A stretch of 64,000 bases of DNA. It comes from Chryseobacterium sp. G0162 (lineage in GTDB: Bacteria; Bacteroidota; Bacteroidia; Flavobacteriales; Weeksellaceae). How positions within the stretch are numbered: position 1 is the stretch's first letter; every line of letters starts with the position of its first letter. The position numbers and the translations under genes were made by a program. Where the stretch lies: contig NZ_CP033922.1 in assembly GCF_003815715.1 (NCBI RefSeq), positions 3,706,001-3,770,000 of the forward strand. The letters are read 5' to 3'. This document shows positions 51,162 through 57,788 of this stretch, one piece after another. The notes below the pieces were generated by a model. The model was not told the DNA's origin and did no database searches. It saw nothing but the letters and a program-made list of their open reading frames with translations.

Positions 51162-51683
51162 ATGAAAATAGAAACCCAAAGACTTATTTTAAGAAAACTT
51201 GAAGAGGCTGACTTTGATCGGATGTTCCTTATGGATTCTGATCCTGAGGTGATGAAATATCTCGGAAAACCAGTGATAAATGTTGATGAATCAAAAGAAG
51301 CAATCAAAATGATTCAGAAACAATATGAAGAAAATGGAGTTGGCAGACTTGCCGTAATTGAAAAAGAAAGTGGTTTGATGATTGGATGGAGCGGCTTGAA
51401 ATTATTGAAACAACCTATCAACGGACATGTGAATACATTGGATTTGGGCTATCGTTTTATTCCTGAATTCTGGGGCAAAGGTTATGCCATAGAAGCTGCA
51501 CGAGCATCTCTGGAGTATGGTTTTAACGAGTTAGAAGCAGACGTTATTTATGCCTACGCAGATTCTGGAAATACAGGCTCAAATTATATCTTAAAAAAGC
51601 TGGGCTTCAAGAATACAGAGGAATTTGAAGACTCAGGAGTTAAATGCTTTTGGTATGAATTGAAACGTGAACAATATTTTTAA
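51162..51683 (+). CDS. GNAT acetyltransferase (RimJ/RimL-like)
   Basis: A 173-residue GNAT enzyme of the RimJ/L group: KIETQRLILRKLEEADFDRMF start, DPEVMKYLGKPV, IGWSGLKLL, LGYRFIPEFWGKGYAIEAARASLEYGF with the acetyl-CoA loop, and SNYILKKLGF near the end. Relatives acetylate N-termini of ribosomal proteins or small molecules; the substrate is not known. A TTG nine codons upstream would overlap the LRR gene; the ATG at 51162 lies 10 bases after its stop. Six bases before the next acetyltransferase gene. Confidence 0.88.
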   Translation: MKIETQRLILRKLEEADFDRMFLMDSDPEVMKYLGKPVINVDESKEAIKMIQKQYEENGVGRLAVIEKESGLMIGWSGLKLLKQPINGHVNTLDLGYRFIPEFWGKGYAIEAARASLEYGFNELEADVIYAYADSGNTGSNYILKKLGFKNTEEFEDSGVKCFWYELKREQYF

Positions 51684-51689
51684 TAGATA

Positions 51690-52224
51690 ATGATAACAAT
51701 AAGACAAGAAGAAGTAAAAGATTATGAAGAAGTTTTTAAGCTTATAGAAGATGCTTTCAGGGATATGGAACATAGCGATCATCAGGAACATTTTCTTGTA
51801 GAAAAATTGAGAAAGTCTGAAGCATTTATTCCTGAACTGTCTTTGGTTGCAGAAGATGAGAATGGGCGTGTTGCCGGGCATATTTTATTTACAAAGCTTA
51901 TCATTGAAAATGATTCAGAAATTTTTGAATCATTAGCTTTGGCCCCCTGTTTCTGTAAAACCTGGGTTTCAAAATCAGGGAATTGGCAGACAATTAATTC
52001 GTGAAGGACATCTTATAGCTCAAAAACTAGGATACCAATCGGTGATTTTAATTGGACATGAAGAATATTATCCAAAGTTTGGTTACAAAAAAACAAGTAA
52101 TTTTGGGATCTCATTTCCGTTTGAAATTCCGGAAGAAAATGGAATGGCCATTGAATTGGTAAAAGATGGATTAAAAAATATAAAAGGGAGGGTAAAATAT
52201 CCCAAAGAATTTGGAATAGACTAA
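51690..52224 (+). pseudogene. GNAT acetyltransferase broken by a +1 frameshift
   Basis: The first frame (51690 onward) encodes a GNAT start and core: TIRQEEVKDYEEVFKLIEDAF, EDENGRVAGHILFTKL and SLALAP. It then derails at a run of five C residues (51943-51947). Dropping one C restores a single 177-residue protein continuing VSVKPGFQNQGIGRQLIREG (the acetyl-CoA motif), then SVILIGHEEYYPKFGYKKTS and the normal end at 52222-52224. The restored length is an exact multiple of three. Either a recent inactivating insertion, phase variation at the homopolymer, or a sequencing error. Confidence 0.88.
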
Positions 52225-52237
52225 AAAAATATAAACG

Positions 52238-53032
52238 ATGCAGACACAGAAAGTGATAGATCATATTGTTGGCTGGTTAAAAGATTATGCCACAAAAGCC
52301 AGAGTAAATGGATATGTAATTGGAGTTTCCGGAGGAGTAGATTCCGGAGTGGTTTCTACCCTGGCCGCAATGACCGGACTAAAAACATTATTGATCGAAA
52401 TGCCAATCCGTCAGAAAGCTGACCAGGTAGACAGAGCACAGGATCACATGAATGACCTGAAATCCAGATTTCCCAATGTGGAAATCATGTCTGTAGATTT
52501 AACACCTGCTTTTGAAGAGCTTTATAAGACTTTTGACGTAAAAGATGATCTGTATCCGAATGAGAAACTGGCATTTGCCAACACAAGATCGCGTTTAAGG
52601 ATGCTTACACTGTATTATTACGGCCAGATTAACGGACTTTTAGTGTGTGGAACCGGAAATAAAGTGGAGGATTTCGGAATTGGATTTTATACGAAGTATG
52701 GAGACGGTGGAGTAGACGTTTCTCCAATTGGAGACCTTTATAAAACAGAAGTGTATGCTTTAGCAAAAGGGTTGAATCTGATTAAAAGCATTCAGGAAGC
52801 AATTCCTACGGACGGACTTTGGGATGTAGACCGTACAGATGAGCAGCAAATTGGAGCAACGTATCCGGAACTGGAAAAAATTCAGAAAGAATACGGAAGC
52901 AAAACAGCTGAAGATTATGAAGGCAGAGATAAAGAGGTATTCCAAATCTTTGACAGAATGCATAAAGCAGCAAAACATAAGATGGATCCTATTCCGGTTT
53001 GTGATATTCCTGAAGATTGGAGAGAATCATAA
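52238..53032 (+). CDS. nadE: NAD synthetase, ammonia-dependent
   Basis: A 264-residue enzyme converting deamido-NAD to NAD. The PP-loop ATP motif is YVIGVSGGVDSGVVSTLAA (SGGVDS at residues 31-36). Other family blocks: NEKLAFANTRSRLRMLTLYYY, VCGTGNKVEDFGIGFYTKYGDGG and DVSPIGDLYKTEVYALAKGL. No glutaminase domain, so the nitrogen donor is ammonia or a partner. It follows the broken acetyltransferase by 13 bases. In flavobacteria nadE commonly neighbours gldB, as it does here at about 1.8 kb. Confidence 0.95.
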   Translation: MQTQKVIDHIVGWLKDYATKARVNGYVIGVSGGVDSGVVSTLAAMTGLKTLLIEMPIRQKADQVDRAQDHMNDLKSRFPNVEIMSVDLTPAFEELYKTFDVKDDLYPNEKLAFANTRSRLRMLTLYYYGQINGLLVCGTGNKVEDFGIGFYTKYGDGGVDVSPIGDLYKTEVYALAKGLNLIKSIQEAIPTDGLWDVDRTDEQQIGATYPELEKIQKEYGSKTAEDYEGRDKEVFQIFDRMHKAAKHKMDPIPVCDIPEDWRES

Positions 53033-53051
53033 ATAAAATGTACTATTTAGC

Positions 53052-53099
53052 AATGTACCAATCATTGGTATATTGCTAGACTGATACATTATTACATTA
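53052..53099 (+). repeat. Dispersed 48-bp repeat, copy 2
   Basis: Matches 44121-44168 at 41 of 48 positions. It lies between nadE and the RNase gene and contains the palindrome CCAATCATTGG (53058-53068). Confidence 0.6.
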
Positions 53100-53115
53100 A
53101 TATTATATTGTTACT

Positions 53116-53631
53116 ATGAATAGTAAAATAAGAGCGGTATTTTTTATATGCTTGGGCCTTCTTTTCGGAATGTCGGTGATGTATATCTATAATAATTTTA
53201 TTAAGAGTAAAGATCATTCATCCTCAGCTAAAACTGAGGCTGTAAGCTATGGAAGTACTTCCACAGAAGATCAGTATAATACCGGGAATTCATCAATACA
53301 GGTTTCTATTGAAAAGCTGACTGAAGAAAAAACGGTGATCAGTTATGTAAAACAAAACCATAGACTTCCGGATTACTACATCACAAAAAATGAAGCCAGA
53401 AAACAGGGCTGGAATCCTTCAAGAGGAAATCTTTGTGAAGCAATTCCAGGAAAAGCTATTGGCGGAGATAAATTTGGGAACAGGGAAGGGAGATTACCTG
53501 ATGGAAATCAATATTTTGAAGCCGATGTTAATTACCATTGTGGTGGAAGAAATGCAGACCGGATTATTTATACCAAAAATGGAGATGTTTACCTTACCAA
53601 AAACCATTATAAGAGTTTTGAAAGACAGTAA
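53116..53631 (+). CDS. Barnase-like ribonuclease (N1/T1 family) with signal anchor
   Basis: A 171-residue exported or membrane-anchored guanyl-specific RNase. Residues 7-28 form a membrane helix, then a Ser/Thr-rich linker to about 65. The catalytic domain starts VISYVKQNHRLPDYYITKNE. It keeps barnase's active site: Glu135 (FEADVNY, general base), Arg145 and Arg149 (GGRNADRIIY), and His164 (KNHYKSF, general acid). Cys107 and Cys142 could form a disulfide, fitting export. A barstar-like gene lies 700 bases downstream with a metalloprotease between, suggesting toxin and inhibitor. Confidence 0.93.
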   Translation: MNSKIRAVFFICLGLLFGMSVMYIYNNFIKSKDHSSSAKTEAVSYGSTSTEDQYNTGNSSIQVSIEKLTEEKTVISYVKQNHRLPDYYITKNEARKQGWNPSRGNLCEAIPGKAIGGDKFGNREGRLPDGNQYFEADVNYHCGGRNADRIIYTKNGDVYLTKNHYKSFERQ

Positions 53632-53713
53632 TTATCACTTTGAGGAACGAAGCGATGACAAGATCTAAAGTAAAAAAGGATAATTTGTATTTAAACCAGG
53701 ATAAGTAGTAATT

Positions 53714-54334
53714 TTGAAAAATAATAGTTTTGCTTATTTACTGTTTTTATTTCTGATGTTTTCATGCTCGGAAAAACAAAGGAATGGTAAAGTACAGAAA
53801 CAAAAACCTGCAATAACCATACTCATTCAGCCATTCAGAGGTATACAATCTGAAAAAGTGAAAACAGTAGCTGAAGGGATTAAAAAAGTATATCCTAATG
53901 TTAAAGTTCTTGAAGCTATAGATTTTCCTGGAAATGCTTATTATAAGGAAAGAAACCGCTATAGAGCGGATTCAACGATTAAGTTTTTAAACACTAAGAC
54001 CAGGGAAGGCTTTGTTACCATTGGACTCACTTCAAAAGATATTAGTGTGACCAAAGGTAAAATAAAAGACTTTGGGGTGATGGGTTTAGGTTATAGACCG
54101 GGAAAAGCTTGTATAGCATCAGATTTTAGATTAAACAAGAAAAACTCAGACGAGCAGTTTTATAAGATCGCTATTCATGAGCTTGGTCATACTCAGGGGC
54201 TACCACATTGCCCGGAAAAAATGTGCTTTATGAGAGATGCAGAAGGTAAAAATCCTACTAATGAGGAAACGGATTTTTGTAAGAAATGCAAAACTTTTTT
54301 AATCAGTAAAAATTGGAAATTTAGTTCAATATGA
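53714..54334 (+). CDS. Archaemetzincin-type zinc metalloprotease, lipoprotein
   Basis: About 206 residues. The N-terminus is a lipoprotein signal (AYLLFLFLMFSCSEK, Cys18). The protease core has the archaemetzincin motif HELGHTQGLPHCPEKMCFM: three zinc His, catalytic Glu and the characteristic cysteine pair and Met-turn-like Met, followed by DFCKKCKTFL, a second CxxC that completes a structural zinc site. Substrate unknown. The only start preserving the signal peptide is TTG at 53714, although that TTG also forms the end of a TAATTTTG box. Its last four bases overlap the barstar start (ATGA). Confidence 0.88.
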   Translation: MKNNSFAYLLFLFLMFSCSEKQRNGKVQKQKPAITILIQPFRGIQSEKVKTVAEGIKKVYPNVKVLEAIDFPGNAYYKERNRYRADSTIKFLNTKTREGFVTIGLTSKDISVTKGKIKDFGVMGLGYRPGKACIASDFRLNKKNSDEQFYKIAIHELGHTQGLPHCPEKMCFMRDAEGKNPTNEETDFCKKCKTFLISKNWKFSSI

Positions 54335-54639
54335 AGACAGTATATATAGATTTTACAGAAATAGGCGATTATGAGGATTTCTATGCTCAATTAAAAGAAA
54401 AAGTTCAGCTTCCTGAACATTTCGGGGATAACCTTGATGCGCTTTTCGATACCATTACCGGAGACCTTGAAATGCCACTTCACATTGAATTCGTGAATAT
54501 GACGGTAGATCAGCTTGAAATTTTTGAAGACCTGCTGACAACATTAGAAGATGCAGAGGAAGAAGTTGAGGATTTCACTTTCAGCTACTATCTGGAGCAA
54601 TATGAAGATGACGAAGACGAAGAGGAAACAGAAGACTAG
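54331..54639 (+). CDS. Barstar-family ribonuclease inhibitor
   Basis: A 102-residue cytoplasmic protein. The barstar hallmarks are KTVYIDFTEIGDYEDFYAQL (strand-helix) and PEHFGDNLDALFDTITGDLE, the loop-helix that plugs the RNase active site, with several acidic residues. A very acidic tail (YEDDEDEEETED) extends beyond the usual length. It overlaps the metalloprotease gene by four bases (ATGA), implying translational coupling, and presumably neutralises the barnase-like protein encoded 0.7 kb upstream before it is exported. Confidence 0.93.
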   Translation: MKTVYIDFTEIGDYEDFYAQLKEKVQLPEHFGDNLDALFDTITGDLEMPLHIEFVNMTVDQLEIFEDLLTTLEDAEEEVEDFTFSYYLEQYEDDEDEEETED

Positions 54640-54661
54640 TAGGTAATGTAAAAAGTAATAG

Positions 54662-54685
54662 GGTTGTTTTAGAAATAGAACAACC
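54662..54685 (+). terminator. Terminator after barstar
   Basis: GGTTGTT (54662-54668) pairs with AACAACC (54679-54685), followed by a T tract TTTTTTATTG. Confidence 0.8.
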
Positions 54686-54902
54686 TTTTTTATTGTTTAA
54701 AGATTGGCTCAATCAGCAAAATCAGCGAGAGTTTTAAGTTATATGGAGAATATTTTTACGCAGATAAAGGGGATTTCACAAGTTTCTCTTTGATACTGTT
54801 TGTTGAAAAATGCCAAGGCGCAAAGAGTTTCAATAAAGTACTCCTTTTAAGGTGCAAAAAAAATAAAGATTTTCAGGAAACGTATATTTTGAGGAATAAT
54901 AT

Positions 54903-54948
54903 CTATGTACTTATGTAGTTAAAAAAATTAAACGACATAGGTACATAG
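54903..54948. repeat. Imperfect inverted repeat
   Basis: CTATGTACTTATGT (54903-54916) and ACATAGGTACATAG (54935-54948) are complementary at 13 of 14 positions, around an 18-base AT-rich centre. Confidence 0.6.
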
Positions 54949-55038
54949 GTTTCAGGCTACATATCATTCACGGCTATAGGAGTACAAACATGGTTGTATT
55001 AAATTTTAATGTAGATAAAATTTTAGGTATTAAAAATA

Positions 55039-55065
55039 AAAACCAACAGAACGACTGTTGGTTTT
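55039..55065. terminator. Bidirectional terminator
   Basis: Perfect 11-bp stem AAAACCAACAG / CTGTTGGTTTT with loop AACGA. It lies about 110 bases after the cdd stop on the minus strand. Confidence 0.85.
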
Positions 55066-55172
55066 AAATTCAATATAACTCACCATAACATGTAAGTCCG
55101 TATTATTTTAAATATCACAGCAAAGCCAAATATTTACTTTAAAATCATACATTACAAATCTACAGGTTCACC

Positions 55173-55655
55173 TTATAAAAAGGTAGAATCAAAATAGAAA
55201 GGCAATAAATCCTTCACTGCATGAACTTTCACAACCTCTTCATTCATACTTGAAAAATAAAGGTCAATGTTTTCGTTTTGCTTGGTTTCATATTCTATTA
55301 AACTTTGACGACAGGCCCCACAAGGTGGAATTGGTGGGTTTTTTTCGTGAAATTCTTTAGGACCACCCACAACGAAGATCTTTTTTACCTTCACATTGGG
55401 AAAGTTGGCGGCTACCCAAAAAAGAGTAGTTCTCTCAGCGCAAAGCCCTGAAGGGAAAGCAGCATTTTCCTGATTGTTTCCGGAATATATTTCTCCGTTT
55501 TCCAACAGCACAGCACATCCTACAAAAAACTGAGAATAAGGTGCATAAGCGTTTGCGCGAGCCTCTTTGGCTCTTTCGAATAATTGTTTTTCTATATCGC
55601 TCAGTTCGCTGCTATTTTTAAAATATTCGTAACTGATCTGTATGTCTTTTTTCAT
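55173..55655 (-). CDS. cdd: Cytidine deaminase
   Basis: A 160-residue zinc enzyme deaminating cytidine and deoxycytidine for pyrimidine salvage. The zinc/catalytic motif is SGLCAERTTLF (Cys and Glu) with PPCGACRQSLIEYE providing the other two Cys ligands. AYAPYSQFFVGCAVLLENGEIYSGNNQENAAFP is the substrate-binding N-terminal half. Length corresponds to the small tetrameric type. Monocistronic and divergent from the old-yellow-enzyme gene. Confidence 0.95.
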   Translation of the reverse strand: MKKDIQISYEYFKNSSELSDIEKQLFERAKEARANAYAPYSQFFVGCAVLLENGEIYSGNNQENAAFPSGLCAERTTLFWVAANFPNVKVKKIFVVGGPKEFHEKNPPIPPCGACRQSLIEYETKQNENIDLYFSSMNEEVVKVHAVKDLLPFYFDSTFL

Positions 55656-55755
55656 ATATTGTAGACTAAAAAAGGGGGGTAAAATTAGTTCTTTTTAATG
55701 AGGTGGGCAATATTTTATTCTTCCAATGAAAAGTTCAATTTTTTAAGACTATAAA

Positions 55756-56808
55756 ATGTTATATACTTCAATACAATTCAGAAATATAGAACTGAAAAAC
55801 CGCTGGGTAATGTCTCCCATGTGTATGTATTCATGCGAAAACGGAATGGCCAACGACTTTCATCTGGTGCATTACGGGAGCAGAGCACAGGGAGGAACCG
55901 GCTTGCTTGTAGTGGAAGCTACAGGAGTAGAACCGAGAGGAAGAATTACCAATCACTGCATGGGAATTTGGAATGATGAACAAGCAGAAAAGTTACAGCG
56001 AATAGTAGAATTTGTTCATGAAAATTCAGACAGTAAAATAGGAATTCAACTGGCCCATGCCGGTAGAAAAGGTTCCACATGGAATAATTTGCAGATTCCT
56101 ATTGAAGAAGGTTGGGAAACCATTGCACCAAGCTCCATTCCTTATCATCCTTCAGAAAGAATTCCACATGCGTTGAGCACCGATGAGATAAAAGAACAGG
56201 TTCAGAATTTTAAAAAAGCAGCCCGAAGAGCAGTAAAAGCAGGTTTTGATGTTATTGAAATTCATGGAGCGCATGGCTATCTTATCCATCAGTTTTTGTC
56301 ACCGTTATCCAATATCCGGACAGATGAATACGGCGGAAGCTTTGAGAACAGAATCCGTTTTCTCATGGAAATTGTAAATGCAGTGAATGAAGAACTGAAT
56401 GAAAATACGGCACTTTTTGTAAGGATCTCCGGAACAGAATATGCAGAAAATGGCTGGGATATTCAGGATAGCGTAGCGTTGGCAAAAGTCTTAAAAGAGC
56501 ATTCCGTTGACCTTGTGGATGTATCAAGTGGCGGGAATATCCACGGAGCAAAAATTTCAGTTTTCAACGGGTATCAGGTTCCTTTGTCTTCCCAGATCAA
56601 AAGCGAAGCTGGGGTAAAAACAGGAGCTGTAGGCTTAATTACAGAATTGGAGCAAGCTGAGACAATTCTTCAGCATGGAGAAGCAGATCTGATCTTTGTA
56701 GCAAGGGAAATATTAAGAAATCCCTACATTGCAGTTCAGGGAAGCTTTGAAATGAAAGAAGAATGCTTTTTCCCACATCAATATACCAGAGCGAAGATCT
56801 CATCATAA
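55756..56808 (+). CDS. Old yellow enzyme, YqjM/NamA type
   Basis: A 350-residue FMN-dependent ene-reductase. Early residues RNRWVMSPMCMYSC-type (here NRWVMSPMCMYSCENG) contain Cys23 and Tyr25, the YqjM-class redox-tuning Cys and substrate Tyr. QLAHAGRKGS, EIHGAHGYLIHQFLSPLSN (substrate His-His pair) and RTDEYGGSFENRIRFLMEIV are the family core. VAREILRNPY near the end binds FMN phosphate. It reduces activated C=C bonds with NAD(P)H; physiological substrate unknown. Followed after 34 bases by a DUF2752 gene, perhaps co-transcribed. Confidence 0.93.
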   Translation: MLYTSIQFRNIELKNRWVMSPMCMYSCENGMANDFHLVHYGSRAQGGTGLLVVEATGVEPRGRITNHCMGIWNDEQAEKLQRIVEFVHENSDSKIGIQLAHAGRKGSTWNNLQIPIEEGWETIAPSSIPYHPSERIPHALSTDEIKEQVQNFKKAARRAVKAGFDVIEIHGAHGYLIHQFLSPLSNIRTDEYGGSFENRIRFLMEIVNAVNEELNENTALFVRISGTEYAENGWDIQDSVALAKVLKEHSVDLVDVSSGGNIHGAKISVFNGYQVPLSSQIKSEAGVKTGAVGLITELEQAETILQHGEADLIFVAREILRNPYIAVQGSFEMKEECFFPHQYTRAKISS

Positions 56809-56842
56809 CAAGATAGGAATACCATCATCCTAAAGAAAAGAA

Positions 56843-57127
56843 ATGAATATAGAAGACTTTATGCTGACCTGCCCAAGTAAAAAATTTCTGGGGGTAGAAT
56901 GTTTGGGTTGTGGCGCTCAGCGTGCCATTGTTTTGGTCTTTGAAGGGAAATTTTCAGAGGCATTTAAAATGTATCCTGCTGTATACTCGGTATTGCTGTT
57001 TTTTTTCATTTTGGGATTAAGTTTTATAGATAAGAATAGAAAATATTCCCCTGTTCTTATGATCCTGATTGTCATCAATCTTGTCATTATGATTGTTTCC
57101 TATGTTTACAAACATTTCTTATTATAG
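56843..57127 (+). CDS. DUF2752 membrane protein
   Basis: A 94-residue small membrane protein with the DUF2752 signature CPSKKFLGVECLGCGAQRA (about residues 10-28), followed by two membrane helices (about 44-60 and 67-90). The clustered cysteines near the membrane face suggest metal or redox chemistry, unproven. The family is common in Bacteroidetes; function unknown. Lies 34 bases after the ene-reductase gene and 187 bases before hcp. Confidence 0.85.
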   Translation: MNIEDFMLTCPSKKFLGVECLGCGAQRAIVLVFEGKFSEAFKMYPAVYSVLLFFFILGLSFIDKNRKYSPVLMILIVINLVIMIVSYVYKHFLL

Positions 57128-57254
57128 GGAAGAGAAAAATGTAAATCAAAGTTCTTTTTTGAAAATTCTATAATTTTATAAAGTATGAAGTCGTAGAATT
57201 ACTACAATTTTTAAAACTGTTCCCTCAAAACTTTTGATATTAGAACTTGAAGTC

Positions 57255-57262
57255 TATCTTTG
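57255..57262 (+). promoter_or_regulatory. Promoter box of hcp
   Basis: TATCTTTG, perfect TAnnTTTG, with a TTTG at 57233-57236 (18 bases upstream) as -33 element. It lies 52 bases before the hcp ATG. Confidence 0.75.
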
Positions 57263-57314
57263 TTATAGAAAATCCTTTAAACAGGGCTATCATTAATGAT
57301 TTAAATTTAAGAAT

Positions 57315-57719
57315 ATGGCAGGAAATTCAAGAGGAATCTTAAAATTCAATGGAGGTGAAGGTCAGAAGTTATTAAAACTTAATTACAGCGTTTCAAGAGC
57401 TACTGACGTTTCAGGACGTGTAGCATCAGATCCGTCAAATGCACTGATAAAAGTAACCATCGAAGCAACAGAGAAATCTGATGTTCTGGAAAGTTTACTT
57501 AATAGCAAATATAAACCTACATCAGGAGAAATCAACTTCAATAAATCTCACGAAGAAGGTACATTAATTACCTTGAAATGGGAAAACGGATATGTTATTC
57601 AACATGAAGTAGACTTTGATGCAATAGACAGTAACAATATGCTGATTAGCTTTGTAATAAGCGCTGAAACCATTACTTATGGTAATTCTGAATATGCAGG
57701 ACTTTGGCCAAGCAGCTAA
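57315..57719 (+). CDS. Type VI secretion tube protein TssD/Hcp (Bacteroidetes type)
   Basis: A 134-residue Hcp of the T6SSiii lineage. The start AGNSRGILKFNGGEGQKLLKLNYSVSRATD, with RVASDPSNALIKVTIEAT and the terminal GNSEYAGLWPSS, fits the TssD family that assembles into hexameric rings of the injection tube. No other T6SS gene (tssB, tssC, vgrG, clpV) lies in the window, so this is an orphan copy with its own promoter and terminator. Orphan Hcps often serve as carriers or decoys for effectors; neither is shown here. Confidence 0.88.
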   Translation: MAGNSRGILKFNGGEGQKLLKLNYSVSRATDVSGRVASDPSNALIKVTIEATEKSDVLESLLNSKYKPTSGEINFNKSHEEGTLITLKWENGYVIQHEVDFDAIDSNNMLISFVISAETITYGNSEYAGLWPSS

Positions 57720-57738
57720 ATATTTATCTCTTAAAAAT

Positions 57739-57769
57739 AAAAGACTGTCTTAATCAAAGACAGTCTTTT
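57739..57769. terminator. Bidirectional terminator
   Basis: Perfect 13-bp stem AAAAGACTGTCTT / AAGACAGTCTTTT with loop AATCA, between convergent hcp and endonuclease genes. Confidence 0.93.
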
Positions 57770-57788
57770 TATTATAAATATATTTGGA

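Larger units (their letters stand above)
54640..55172. other. Spacer with terminators and an inverted repeat
   Basis: 530 bases without a believable gene. It contains two terminators (54662-54685, 55039-55065) and an imperfect inverted repeat (54903-54948). The segment CACAAGTTTCTCTTTGATAC and the following GCCAAGGCGCAAAG look like Bacteroidetes intergenic repeats, but a match cannot be proved within this window. Confidence 0.45.
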
